From positions 1-64,000 of the forward strand of contig NZ_MASJ01000014.1 of assembly GCF_001700315.1 (NCBI RefSeq): a stretch of 64,000 nt of DNA. The letters run 5' to 3'. Each line of letters opens with the position of its first letter. Positions within the stretch are counted from its first letter, which is position 1. Of the stretch, positions 16,619 through 25,770 are shown piece after piece. Both the position numbers and the translations under genes were made by a program. The notes under the pieces are model-generated. The model ran no database searches, had not been told where the DNA came from, and saw nothing but the letters and a program-made list of their open reading frames with translations. This stretch comes from Caryophanon tenue (GTDB lineage: Bacteria; Bacillota; Bacilli; Bacillales_A; Planococcaceae).

Positions 16619-17077
16619 ATGAAGGAAAAAGAGTCATTAATTGAATGGAATCCACTGTCAGAAGCTGTTTACGATCGTTTTATGCATCCGATGTTCTTAG
16701 TGAATATTGAGTTTAATGGCGAATTAATATTAACGGTTGGACCAGAAGAGAACCGTTACCAATTTTCGTATAATCGAACAAAAAACTATTTTTACCCCGT
16801 TAGAACTTATCGTATTTTACAAGAACACATACGCAATGATATTGAAGAATTGATCCAACAAAAATTCGAAAGTGCAAAAGATCAATCTATACCTTTACCT
16901 AATTACAATCCTACATTTTACAAAGTAGAAAATTCATCGTTTTTAAAATGGTATACGACGATTGATGATTCAATTCCTGATATGGAACTAGCGAAATTAG
17001 AGCATCACTTATATATATGTGAGGATTACTTTATCGATGTAATCGCAGTAGTTCAACCGAATATCATCAAATTATAA
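16619..17077 (+). CDS. hypothetical protein, paralogue 2 of a local pair
   Basis: 152 residues from ATG 16619 behind GTAGGGGG. It shares the arrangement and the motifs PTFYKV.NS..LKWY and EHHL with the gene at 15247 but is otherwise diverged, so this is an old local duplication. No signal peptide, membrane segment or catalytic motif seen. Confidence 0.75.
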   Translation: MKEKESLIEWNPLSEAVYDRFMHPMFLVNIEFNGELILTVGPEENRYQFSYNRTKNYFYPVRTYRILQEHIRNDIEELIQQKFESAKDQSIPLPNYNPTFYKVENSSFLKWYTTIDDSIPDMELAKLEHHLYICEDYFIDVIAVVQPNIIKL

Positions 17078-17674
17078 AAAATTAATAAAAGTGTAAAAAT
17101 GAGGTGGAATACTTTATGTTGGATAAGCCAAATATAAAAGGGAAAAGTTACTAAGAATTAATAAGAGTGTTATTTTAACATTGTAATGTTGTGAAATGGC
17201 GCGTTATGGATGATTTTGAAGAAGCGGCTATTTTATTGGATATATCCTTATCCTGAAGATTCCTGACACATTTCATTTTTCATTTTTAAAAGAAACGATA
17301 GAAAATGTCATTAAATAAATCACATAATTGGATACAGCCATTGTTATTACATGATTTTCATGGCTCGTGTAGCTATCGCTATTTGCATAAATTTGAGATT
17401 TGAGATGCCGTGAAGGCTCTATGGATAGAAAGCAACATAATTACTGGAGATACGGAAAAAGAGGAAATTTAGAACAGGGCATATAAAATTCGACAAAATT
17501 AAAATAGGACACGGACATAATATATATTATATTGAGTTATGTTTCAAAATTAAGTTTACTTATAATAGTGAGACAAACGCGTTTCGTTCGTATTAGATTT
17601 TCATATATACATAACGAATGTTTATCAGGTTATTTACGGACAGTCGTATAATTTTGAAGTGTTTTGTCGAGTTT
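17078..17674. other. AT-rich spacer with decayed coding traces
   Basis: No intact gene. A ribosome-binding-like GAGGTGG precedes a 12-codon stub at 17116. On the plus strand, 17206-17318 reads MDDFEEAAILLDI and, after a frame change near 17250, DTFHFSFLKETIENVIK before a stop, which looks like the remains of one short gene. The rest shows nothing I can assign. Confidence 0.4.
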
Positions 17675-17727
17675 AAAAAACCCTCATGAGACATGTCTAT
17701 TATTATAATGACTCGTGAGGATTTTTT
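17675..17727 (-). terminator. hairpin at the end of the NERD-gene remnant
   Basis: CCTCATGAG pairs with CTCGTGAGG (one G-T pair); the plus-strand A-run before it gives a U-tract for minus-strand transcripts. Confidence 0.65.
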
Positions 17728-17731
17728 CCGT

Positions 17732-19381
17732 TTATAACGTTGCAACAAATAATTGTTCTTGGACATCTCTAATTGCTTCATCGACGAAGCTCGCGTATGT
17801 GACTAGCTCATTTATTACTTGTTCATAGTCTTTAATTGTTAGCTTACCAAATAATTGGCGCTCCCATTCAGCAATTGCCTGTTGCACAATAATATCACTT
17901 GTTTTTTCTATTTTTAAAAAGACCGATTGTTGCATTTTTTCTAATCGCGGTGGATCAATTTGCTGAAATAAATGTTTTTCGTACGCTTTTACCGCTTCTG
18001 TTAGCTGCTCGTGCTGTTTTTTGATTTCATGACCTTCTGACATCCCTAATCGGTGTTTTAACTGATTATTATTCATTGTAATCGTTGACATAGAGAGCGT
18101 TTGCAACCCGTCTAAATTAGGTGTATAACGCGCTATAATATGCTCCCACTGTTTTTCGTAGTCATCAAGTGCTTGTTTTATCAGTAGATTATAAGTTTTT
18201 TCGATGGCTGTTGGGTGTAAATAATGCGCCAATGTTTTCTCAATAATGCTACGGTCATCTAATTCATCGATATTTTCTAGTTTTTCTTGTGGGATGGATG
18301 ATTTTTTAGCCATTTTAACAAGTGGATTGTACACCTAAGCAGCCGCCTTTTTAGATGTATCTGCTAACGAGCTATGCCATTTTATATTTTGTTCAACTGC
18401 TTCTTTCATTTGCGTCAGTTGTTGTTCAAAATACATATGGAGTCCTTGCTGAAGTGTTGTTTTAAATTGTTCGATAATACGTGTCCGTTCATGTAGCATC
18501 TTATTTTCAATACGGTTTAATTCATTCAGATAATTTAAGTACGTACTACTTTCAGCCTGAACTGCTACTTTCATATGTGATAACGCCAAATATACTTGTT
18601 CATACGTTTTCGCTTGTGTAATATGTGGTAGATTGTCTTGAAAAAGACGTCGCAATGAGGTCTGTATCGGTAATGCTTTTTGTGCGTCTCGTCGTTCTAT
18701 TCGTGTGAGTACATCTTTAAAAAACAATGGATCACAAATCGCTTGTTGATGATGAAAATGCACAGTAGGCTCTGATGTTGATCGAGGCTGCATTGCTATC
18801 GCCATATTGAGCAAATGGATACGCGGAATTTTTAGCTGTACTTGCGAAAACTTTCGTGCATGCTGTAAAGCTGGGAGTGTATCTTGAAATAAATGATATT
18901 TTCGAAAACTTTGTTGCTCCTTTAGAGACCAGTGCTGCATCTGAATACGGAATACATTCATAAATTCCGCTTCTGTAAATGCTGGGAAGACAATTGCTTT
19001 ACCGATGCAACGAAAAACATCTATCTGATAATTAGATTGAATAAATTGCTGTAGTTGTTCTACATGAGCAGTTACTTGAGAAAATGGATTTACTGTTGTT
19101 TTATTTTTAAACACGATTACGCCATTTGACTGCACATGCTGTATACTTTATAGGGTAAAGTTTTTTACCTCTACAATAAAAAATGCCTCATTGGGCACAA
19201 TCACAATAAAATCAGGCTCTAAAACACCAATAGCTGGCTTTGCAATAATAGTCGCTTCTATTGGCAATAATTGTTCTAATTGCTGAAGTATTTGTAACTC
19301 TCCTTGTATCCCCTTTTTATCCTTCCCTGTAGCTTGACGAAGGTTTTCTGTTAATAGATCACGTCCGTAGACAATTGGCAC
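17732..19381 (-). pseudogene. NERD-domain gene interrupted by two in-frame stop codons
   Basis: From ATG 19381 a single frame of 550 codons runs to 17732, broken only by TAA at 19150-19148 and TAG at 18337-18335. The first part (77 residues) is a nuclease-related NERD domain start: GIQGELQILQQLEQL and the PDFIVIVPNEAFFIVEVKNF core. The second part (about 270 residues) and the third (200 residues) are long, helical and lysine/glutamine-rich, with no domain recognised. A GTG follows the TAG directly and has a GGCGG upstream, so the last part might be translated separately. The simplest reading is a recently inactivated gene. Confidence 0.7.
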
Positions 19382-19626
19382 ATCTCAACACCCCTTTATT
19401 CCTCTATAATTATATCAAACGCCAACTAAAAGCCGTTCCATGCATTTTCAACGTTAATTGATGACGTAATAAATAAATTCTATACGTTCAAACGCCTATC
19501 TCTGTTTTTTTACGGCGGATAGAACGAAGTGTTGTAGAATATTATTTAAGCAAAGGTCAACGCGTATTTTTTAAATCACCAATTCACATTGGCACAAAAA
19601 TCTTTGAGCGAATTAGCTCAGGCACC

Positions 19627-20007
19627 TCAATCTGTTGTATGGCGTTTAAGAGCCGCTGTTAATTCTTTCTCGAACAATAAACGTAAACGTTGTACAAGCT
19701 CTCGATAATGGCTTTGGACGTCAGCAGGAACATCTAAAAACAAACTAATTTTAACTTCATGGTATTCGGTTGTATAACAAAGGACTTTACATAATAATGT
19801 AGACGTCGACGCTGGTGGTAATTGAATATTTTTTGCTACCATTTGCAACGAGCGTTTAGCTATTTGCAGCGGACCTTCAATATATGCTTCTGCCCCAACC
19901 TTGACAATAAAACTCGCATCATCAAATGAACCGACATGCACATCCATGAGCACAATCGGCTGATAAAAAGTAGCGGTGGCTAATTTATCTAAAAAATGAA
20001 CAGGCAT
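19627..20007 (-). CDS. hypothetical protein, 126 aa
   Basis: ATG 20007 with AAAGGAG upstream. Small alpha/beta protein without signal peptide; features VLMDVHVGSFDDASFIVKVGAEAYIEGP and a helical, basic C-terminus (ALKRHTTD). It stands alone between the NERD remnant and the 7TM-GGDEF gene. Not recognised. Confidence 0.65.
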   Translation of the reverse strand: MPVHFLDKLATATFYQPIVLMDVHVGSFDDASFIVKVGAEAYIEGPLQIAKRSLQMVAKNIQLPPASTSTLLCKVLCYTTEYHEVKISLFLDVPADVQSHYRELVQRLRLLFEKELTAALKRHTTD

Positions 20008-20210
20008 GTAACCACTCCTTTTGTTATATTTCTTCTTTTATTATACAAAATATTCCTTTTAAAAGGTTTAAAAATTTGAAAATAGACAATTTTTCGTCAT
20101 TTTAAAATATCTTGAAATCTACGTTTTATGTTAAAATGGAACGAACCTTTAGAACTTGATATACGTATAAAGTCCTGATTATGGAAATTTCGTGAAAGGC
20201 GTTTATAAAA

Positions 20211-21964
20211 ATGAATAAGAAATTGATACATAGTCTCTTTTTTATCGTTTTACTACTATTTTCAGCATTATTAGCTACTAATTTAACATTTGACTATGGT
20301 AAACAAATAGAAGACATTGACCCTCAAATGGAATGGCACTTTTTTCATGAGCAATTCATTCATCCGTCTACCGCGAAGGAAGTTTTGCATAAAGGTGAAA
20401 TCGTTACACTCCCCCATAAATTCAGTGAGCACTATGACACCGCAAAAACATACGGTACATACATTGCAAAAGTGACGTTACCAATGCAATATGTAAACGA
20501 AAAAATCGGGTTGTTTATTCCCTTTCAATATGGTAATTATGATGTTTATATACAAAACGAGCTTGTCTTATCCAAAGGTGATGTTTCGACAACACCGAAT
20601 GTTTTACATATGGGTGCTGTCATTGGTAATTTTACAAGCACGCAGCGCGAAGTATATATCACGTTGCAGCTTTCTAATTTTTCGTCGATGCGAGGCGGAT
20701 TTGCACAACACTCGCAAAGCATTATACAACGATTACTTGTTATTTCTTTATTATCAGTCTGATTTTTATGCTAGGTATCTTTTTATTACGCTTTTCATTG
20801 CTGACAAAAACGAATAAAAGTTCATACTTACTCGCGGCAATTTGTATTACGTTTGCTATTCGTGCAATATTTGCGCGACCTTTTTTCTATTCGTTAATAT
20901 TCATTGACATGCCATGGGAGTATGCAGTACGAATTGAAGCACTTACAACATTATTCATTATGTTTTTATTTATTATGTTTTGTCAGGAGCTACTGTCACG
21001 CTATATTCGCCCGCTTCATTTATCGATTGCATATAGTAGTGTCATATGCCAAAGTATACTTGTCATCACGGCATCACCTATGTTGTTTCAGCAAACATTT
21101 ATGTATTGCTTCATCGTTTATATAGATCATATGCCGTATTGCCTGTATATTATCTTTAAACATTACCACCAATTAGACGCAACAAAAAAACTACAAATTT
21201 TAGCTATAGTATGTTTAGCTGTTGCGACAATTCATGATGTTTTTATTGTGTATCAAGTAAGAAATCAACTGATGCTCATTCATTTTATGTTGATTGCCTA
21301 TGCACTTTTACAAATTATGATTGTGACGAAAAAATATGAGGATACATTGAAGGATGTTTTACAATTAAATGAACAAGTAACGGCTTTGAACGTTTCACTT
21401 GAACAAAAAGTCAAAGAACGTACGCAGGAATTAGTAACTTTAAACAAAAAACTGGAAGTGCTCGCATCTAAAGATAGTTTAACAGGTATCGCAAATTGTT
21501 ATCATTTCGACCGTCGTCTTACGTATTATTTTGAAGAAACACGGAAGCCAGATCAAGCGTTAACGTTATTTATGATTGATTTAGATTACTTTAAACAATA
21601 TAACGATACGTATGGTCATCAAGCCGGTGATGAATTACTTATAAAGGTTGTTGAGACATTACAACGTGTTATTCCTTCTGATGCACTCTTTGCACGTTAC
21701 GGTGGTGAGGAGTTTGCGATTTTAAGTGATGATGTGCACCTTGATTACGAGCGTTTAGGCAATGCCTTAACATACGCAGTAGAAAAGGCAGCCTTTACGC
21801 ATGCCCATTGTTCAAAGGGCATTGCGACTGTTAGTGTAGGGGCGTATCATATTCGGTTCGGTCATGCCTTCAAACGACCAGAAGAATTAATTATTGCAGC
21901 AGACAAACAGCTATATAAAGCAAAGTATAATGGCAAAAACCAATCCCGCTTCTCGATAGATTAA
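20211..21964 (+). pseudogene. 7TM-DISM diguanylate cyclase gene with a frameshift
   Basis: 20211-20762 encodes a signal anchor and an extracellular beta-sandwich of the 7TMR-DISM type (HFFHEQFIHPS, GTYIAKVTLPM, PFQYGNYDVYIQNELV). The frame then shifts by one near 20725-20740, inside the first helix after it. The second frame reads CYFFIISLIFMLGIFLLRF, then several membrane helices, a coiled coil (QKVKERTQELVTLNKKLEVLA) and a full GGDEF domain with RYGGEEF, to 21964. The downstream piece alone lacks a ribosome binding site. If intact it would be a membrane diguanylate cyclase. A one-base sequencing error is possible. Confidence 0.8.
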
Positions 21965-22032
21965 AATGATATTTTTTTGATGTCGGTTTGAAAAAATACG
22001 GGATTTTAAAAAGAGAAAAGCAAAAAAATAAC

Positions 22033-22072
22033 AAAACACCATCTGAGCGTGCATGCTCGGATGGTGTTTTTA
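22033..22072 (+). terminator. intrinsic terminator
   Basis: AAAACACCATCTGAGC pairs with GCTCGGATGGTGTTTT (one G-T pair) around a 6-base loop, ending in a T-run. Confidence 0.9.
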
Positions 22073-22123
22073 ACGAGAATTTGAGGGTTTTCTCGTCTAG
22101 AAGCGGCAATTAACCGTGTAAAT

Positions 22124-22158
22124 AAAAGGACTGTCGAAAATGATGCCTCGGACAGTCC
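22124..22158 (-). terminator. terminator after the SDR gene
   Basis: GGACTGTC pairs with GACAGTCC; on the minus strand the stem is followed by TTTT. It lies just past the SDR stop codon. Confidence 0.7.
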
Positions 22159-22171
22159 CACCTACCTACAA

Positions 22172-22906
22172 TTATTGAGCTGTAATTCCACCATCAACAA
22201 CGAATTCTGAGCCAGTTGAGTAGCTTGACTCATCAGAAGCTAAGAATAATACAACTTGTGAAACTTCTTCTGGTTGTGATACACGTTTCATTGGAATATG
22301 TTTTGCGAATGCTTCAATCGCATCTTTTTGATCGCCTTGCATAATCATTGGTGTTGCAATCACACCTGGGTGAACTGAGTTTACACGGATACCCATTGGT
22401 GCTAAGTTAAGCGCTGCAGCTTTTGTCATACCGCGTACAGCGAATTTTGTATCTGTGTAACCAACAGCACCACCAACTAAACCGTTAATGGATGAGATAT
22501 TGATAATTGAACCGCCACCTGCTTTTTGCATTGAACCTGCAACAGCTTTAATGCCTAAAAATACAGATACTTGGTTAATGTTTACGATTTTCATATAATC
22601 ATCTAACGTTAAATCTAATACAAATTTATTGAATGAAATCCCTGCATTGTTTACTAATACATTTACTGGACCAAATGCCTCTTCTGCCTTTGTAATTACG
22701 TTTGCCCAATCTTCTTCAGAAGCTACGTTTTGTTTTACGAATAAAGCGTTTTCGCCTAATTCAGCAGCTAATGCTGTTCCTTTTTCTTCATTTAAATCTG
22801 TGATGATGACTTTTGCACCTTGCTCTACGAATAAACGTGCGTGTGCCTCGCCCATACCTTGTGCGCCACCTGTAATAATGGCAACTTTGTTTGCTAAACG
22901 ACTCAT
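22172..22906 (-). CDS. short-chain dehydrogenase/reductase
   Basis: 244 residues from ATG 22906 with GAGGAGGGC upstream. Classical SDR motifs: TGGAQGMGEAHA (cofactor loop), NNAGISFN, the catalytic Ser in INISSINGLVG, and YTDTKFAV (Tyr-x3-Lys). D-x-N near residue 37 (ITDLNEEKG) favours NAD(H). The overall pattern resembles hydroxysteroid / 3-oxoacyl-type reductases, substrate undetermined. The TetR gene just upstream on the same strand is its probable regulator. Confidence 0.9.
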   Translation of the reverse strand: MSRLANKVAIITGGAQGMGEAHARLFVEQGAKVIITDLNEEKGTALAAELGENALFVKQNVASEEDWANVITKAEEAFGPVNVLVNNAGISFNKFVLDLTLDDYMKIVNINQVSVFLGIKAVAGSMQKAGGGSIINISSINGLVGGAVGYTDTKFAVRGMTKAAALNLAPMGIRVNSVHPGVIATPMIMQGDQKDAIEAFAKHIPMKRVSQPEEVSQVVLFLASDESSYSTGSEFVVDGGITAQ

Positions 22907-22992
22907 GTAAAAGCCCTCCTCTTAATTAAAAATGATAGTTATCTATCACTTTAAATATACAATACCAAAAAGTCTTTTTAGTCGTCAACTAT

Positions 22993-23619
22993 TTACACAT
23001 GAATATACGTTAAAAAAATATCTTTTAACATACGCAGCTGAGCTGAAGCAGTTAATGTTACGGGTAAGTTCGGGTCATGGCTTGTTAGTACGCTTTCCGT
23101 TGAGAAAAAGCTAATATTATGCACAATTGTCATCATATACACATCAAGGTCAATATTTGTACGAACAGAGCCGTCTTGCTGCCCTTTTTTGGCAACTCGT
23201 AGCAACGTTTGTGCCATTTCATAACGAATGCGTGTATACGTTTCGTACGTTTCCCCTGTTGATGCATCCGGTGTGAAGTTTTGAAACGCTTTAAAAAATG
23301 TCACAAATTGATGGGCTGGATGCTCAACAAGCCCGATATAGTAATCTAAAATTTGTTCAACCTGTTCATACGCGGAAATGGGTAACTCCGAAATGCGCGT
23401 AAGTGATTGTAGCATTTCTTCAATAATGACATTGTTTACAGCGATTAATAATTGTTCTTTATTTGGGAAATATCGATAAAGTGTCGCGATGCCAATACCT
23501 ACCGCGTCGGCCACATCTTGTAATTGTACTTGCTGAATCCCACGCGTTAAAAAGAGTTCTTGAGCTGCCTGCGTAATTTTTTCCCTGCGCTCGATCTTTT
23601 GTTGTTCTCTTTTATTCAT
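22993..23619 (-). CDS. TetR/AcrR-family transcriptional regulator
   Basis: 208 residues. The N-terminal HTH is typical: KITQAAQELFLTRGIQQVQLQDVADAVGIGIATLYRYFPNKEQL within residues 13-56. The C-terminal helical ligand domain is variable. GAGGAGATAGG lies upstream of ATG 23619. Located upstream of, and co-oriented with, the SDR gene, suggesting local control of it; the ligand is unknown. Confidence 0.9.
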   Translation of the reverse strand: MNKREQQKIERREKITQAAQELFLTRGIQQVQLQDVADAVGIGIATLYRYFPNKEQLLIAVNNVIIEEMLQSLTRISELPISAYEQVEQILDYYIGLVEHPAHQFVTFFKAFQNFTPDASTGETYETYTRIRYEMAQTLLRVAKKGQQDGSVRTNIDLDVYMMTIVHNISFFSTESVLTSHDPNLPVTLTASAQLRMLKDIFLTYIHV

Positions 23620-23679
23620 TTGCCTATCTCCTCTACTTGCTTTACATAGTTGTATTGTAACATGTAATAACGCAGGATT

Positions 23680-23865
23680 TCAGAAGATAGACGATCTTAC
23701 TTCACTTGATTCTACAAGAGTTTGTAAATACTGAAAGCTTGTACAAACATCGTCATATGCCAAAGAAGATTGTAGTGGATACCGTTCTTGCTCAATCGTG
23801 ATAATGCCGTCATATTGAACTTGATGCACCGTAAGCTTTTCAAACTCGCCTATCTTTTTCTCCAT
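23680..23865 (-). CDS. possible small protein (61 aa)
   Basis: ATG 23865 to a stop at 23680, encoding MEKKIGEFEKLTVHQVQYDG. No convincing ribosome binding site and no recognisable family. The sequence composition looks protein-like and it fills a gap otherwise without a gene, so it is listed with low confidence. Confidence 0.3.
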   Translation of the reverse strand: MEKKIGEFEKLTVHQVQYDGIITIEQERYPLQSSLAYDDVCTSFQYLQTLVESSEVRSSIF

Positions 23866-23918
23866 TTACGAAACATTTTACTTATATTTACGTATATGAG
23901 AAAAGGAGGTGTTCCGTT

Positions 23919-24389
23919 ATGGTGCAACAGCAGCTTTTACGCGTAGCCAATTTGATTGGCTACGGTACATTTATACTTATGACTGCCTATTCCTTATTGA
24001 TATTGCCGGACTTACCACAGCAAGTTGCGATTCATTTTAATATTGCGGGAGAAGCGGATAACTGGGGCTCGAAATATGTATTATTGTTAATACCTGTTAT
24101 TGTTTTATTTATGACCCTTGCGATGGAGGCCGTTGAAAAGCATCCAGAATGGCATAATTATCCCGCGTCAAAAACAAAAGCAAATGAACAAGCGATGTAT
24201 AAAATTAGCCAACGTACGATGAATTTAGTGAAAAATGCGATACTACTTATATTTAGTCTCTTACAACTTGAAATGATTCGAAGTGCAACGACTGAAAACA
24301 CATCAATAGGCGCAGCATTTTTTGTGCTGCTCTTAACGGTTGTTGTCGCCCCACTTATATGGCATTTTGCCAGTATGCAAAAGCTATAA
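23919..24389 (+). CDS. DUF1648-domain membrane protein
   Basis: 156 residues from ATG 23919 with AAAAGGAGGTG upstream. Four predicted membrane segments. The DUF1648 signature follows the first: LPDLPQQVAIHFNIAGEADNWGSKY. A second DUF1648 gene lies at 35990. Such domains occur in SdpI-type immunity proteins and regulators, but this short form lacks the full SdpI architecture. Function unknown. Confidence 0.82.
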   Translation: MVQQQLLRVANLIGYGTFILMTAYSLLILPDLPQQVAIHFNIAGEADNWGSKYVLLLIPVIVLFMTLAMEAVEKHPEWHNYPASKTKANEQAMYKISQRTMNLVKNAILLIFSLLQLEMIRSATTENTSIGAAFFVLLLTVVVAPLIWHFASMQKL

Positions 24390-24394
24390 TCACA

Positions 24395-24440
24395 AAAAAA
24401 ATGGTGAAAGAAATGGGCTATCCTTCTTTCACCATTTTTT
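24395..24440 (+). terminator. intrinsic terminator
   Basis: A long stem (ATGGTGAAAGAA with TTCTTTCACCAT extended by A/T pairs) with a T-run after the DUF1648 gene. Confidence 0.92.
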
Positions 24441-24485
24441 AATTCTGCGCCCATACGATATCGTCTTTTTTCCAATTTCAGCACA

Positions 24486-24599
24486 ATGACAAGGCATCAA
24501 TTGCGCATTCGCTTTTCATATTTGGATGAAGAGATTCTTGAAAAAAGCATTACTACACTCTGTGAGATGATGACATCTTATACAGAGATATTGCAGTAG
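24486..24599 (+). pseudogene. 3' remnant of an aminotransferase/MocR-like gene
   Basis: Thirty-seven residues ending in TAG, including LRIRFSYLDEEILEKSI and TLCEMM, which match the extreme C-terminus of fold-type I aminotransferases and MocR regulators (LR..F....EE.LE.G...L). No upstream part exists; the preceding bases are a terminator. A leftover of a deleted gene. Confidence 0.45.
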
Positions 24600-24600
24600 C

Positions 24601-24642
24601 AAAAAGCCCTCAAAAAGCAAAATAAGCATTGTTGAGGGCTTT
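24601..24642 (-). terminator. terminator after the small membrane protein gene
   Basis: AAAGCCCTCAA pairs with TTGAGGGCTTT; on the minus strand the stem is followed by TTTTT. Confidence 0.85.
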
Positions 24643-24651
24643 AAACATGTT

Positions 24652-24954
24652 TTACAGCAGCACATATAAACTAACAGCAGCAAGTAGATTTGGTAGCGCA
24701 AGCAGCAACATACGGGTCGTCCACGTTTGACGTGTATAACGACTTTCAGCATCTTCTTGCATAAACCGTTCATGCATATGCATGCCTTCAGTGCTCGTTG
24801 TTTGTGGAAATGAATCGGATGTAATGATACAGCCAAGCAGTAAAAACATACCGATAATGCCAACAACACTCGCTGCGGTTTGAATATTTGCGATAACTAT
24901 ACTAATCCCCACTGTCACAAGGGCAATGACTGTGCCAACTCCGATGTACTTCAT
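24652..24954 (-). CDS. small membrane protein (DUF5316-like)
   Basis: 100 residues from ATG 24954 with AAAGGTGGAG upstream. Three hydrophobic stretches (about 5-24, 28-46 and 82-100) flank a polar loop containing ERFMQEDAESRYTRQTWTTRM. Composition and layout fit the DUF5316 family of small Bacillus membrane proteins; assignment tentative. Confidence 0.72.
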   Translation of the reverse strand: MKYIGVGTVIALVTVGISIVIANIQTAASVVGIIGMFLLLGCIITSDSFPQTTSTEGMHMHERFMQEDAESRYTRQTWTTRMLLLALPNLLAAVSLYVLL

Positions 24955-25042
24955 CTTACTTCTCCACCTTTCACTTGCTTATTCTACGTAAAGAAGCAAA
25001 GATAAGTTTCAAGAAAATTCGAATAAATTTATGTGTAACTGC

Positions 25043-25456
25043 TTATAACTCCTCATGCAGTAATTTTGACCAGTCAATTTCATTACTTACTGCGCTAATC
25101 GATGTTTGCACAATCGCTTCATCCTCTACTTTATAATAATAAATAATATCTTTCTCATTCAAGAACGTTACGGCAAACGCATAGCCACTAGATGAAGTCG
25201 TTGCAGTATCATAAGTAATTTGCCATTCTTCATTCGGATAATGTCGTTGTAAATGTGCTTCAACTTGTGGTTGTAGTTCTTCAAATGTCGCCGTAATACG
25301 CTGGGGCAAAGTCACTTCATAAACGATAACTATAGTCGTCATAACTAGGCAAAATGCTAATGTCGCACGTTGGAAACGATTGAAAAATGCACTTGTAAGT
25401 ATGACAAGCAATAACAATGTTACAAACACCATCAAACGAATCATTTCATAATCCAT
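25043..25456 (-). CDS. hypothetical membrane-anchored protein
   Basis: Start placed at ATG 25456, six bases after GGAGGG; the ATG at 25462 abuts the SD. 137 residues: two hydrophobic segments (about 5-22 and 30-48), then a soluble part with PNEEWQITYDTATTSSSGYAFAVTF and a C-terminal IDWSKLLHEEL. Not recognised. Confidence 0.7.
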   Translation of the reverse strand: MDYEMIRLMVFVTLLLLVILTSAFFNRFQRATLAFCLVMTTIVIVYEVTLPQRITATFEELQPQVEAHLQRHYPNEEWQITYDTATTSSSGYAFAVTFLNEKDIIYYYKVEDEAIVQTSISAVSNEIDWSKLLHEEL

Positions 25457-25516
25457 GTGCATCCCTCCTTCTTTTTCTTTTATTATTCGCTAGTAGTGAC
25501 CGGAAACCCTTCAAAC

Positions 25517-25550
25517 GAAAACCCCTCTAGCTGTCGAATGCTAGAGGGGT
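25517..25550 (-). terminator. terminator on the minus strand
   Basis: ACCCCTCTAG and CTAGAGGGGT form a 10-bp stem with a 10-base loop; the minus-strand reading ends in GGGGTTTT. It lies before, not after, the minus-strand gene at 25043, so it belongs to the intergenic element at 25551-25745 read on that strand, or is a second terminator of the AbgT gene. Confidence 0.7.
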
Positions 25551-25745
25551 ACTTTAGGCTACACATATATTTGGAGGCCATTGCACATTCATGATCAGTG
25601 GGTAGCCTAAAAGGGGGAATCTATCGTTAACGATAGTGGCAACGCCTGCGAGACGCTACACAGCTTGAGCCATGTCAGTTGAAACAGATACCGTCATGAT
25701 TAAAAAAGAAGCAAACCGACAGATGTCAGTTTGCTTCTTTTTCGG
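25551..25745. ncRNA. candidate structured RNA in intergenic region
   Basis: No ORF. A 10-bp stem TTTAGGCTAC / GTAGCCTAAA (25553-25562 with 25602-25611) encloses an inner CCATTG / CAGTGG stem. A perfect 16-base palindrome CTATCGTTAACGATAG follows at 25621-25636, then TGGC...GCCA and GCG/CGC helices to about 25675. The element ends in a strong terminator (25702-25745). Dense pairing bounded by terminators on both sides suggests a stable small RNA; strand cannot be fixed. It did not match any riboswitch class I could recall. Confidence 0.45.
25702..25745. terminator. bidirectional terminator
   Basis: AAAAAGAAGCAAAC...GACA pairs with TGTC.GTTTGCTTCTTTTT. It ends the AbgT-family gene on the minus strand and can also end the candidate RNA on the plus strand. 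Confidence 0.88.
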
Positions 25746-25770
25746 TTTTTATCCCAAACTCTTTATTCGT

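Noticed and set aside
14762-17077. Prophage or integrated element
   Set aside because: No integrase, att-like direct repeats, capsid or lysis genes were seen; only small unrecognised proteins.
24516-24869. 117-codon minus-strand ORF overlapping the DUF5316-like gene
   Set aside because: It lies in another frame of the better supported 100-residue membrane protein and crosses that gene's terminator.
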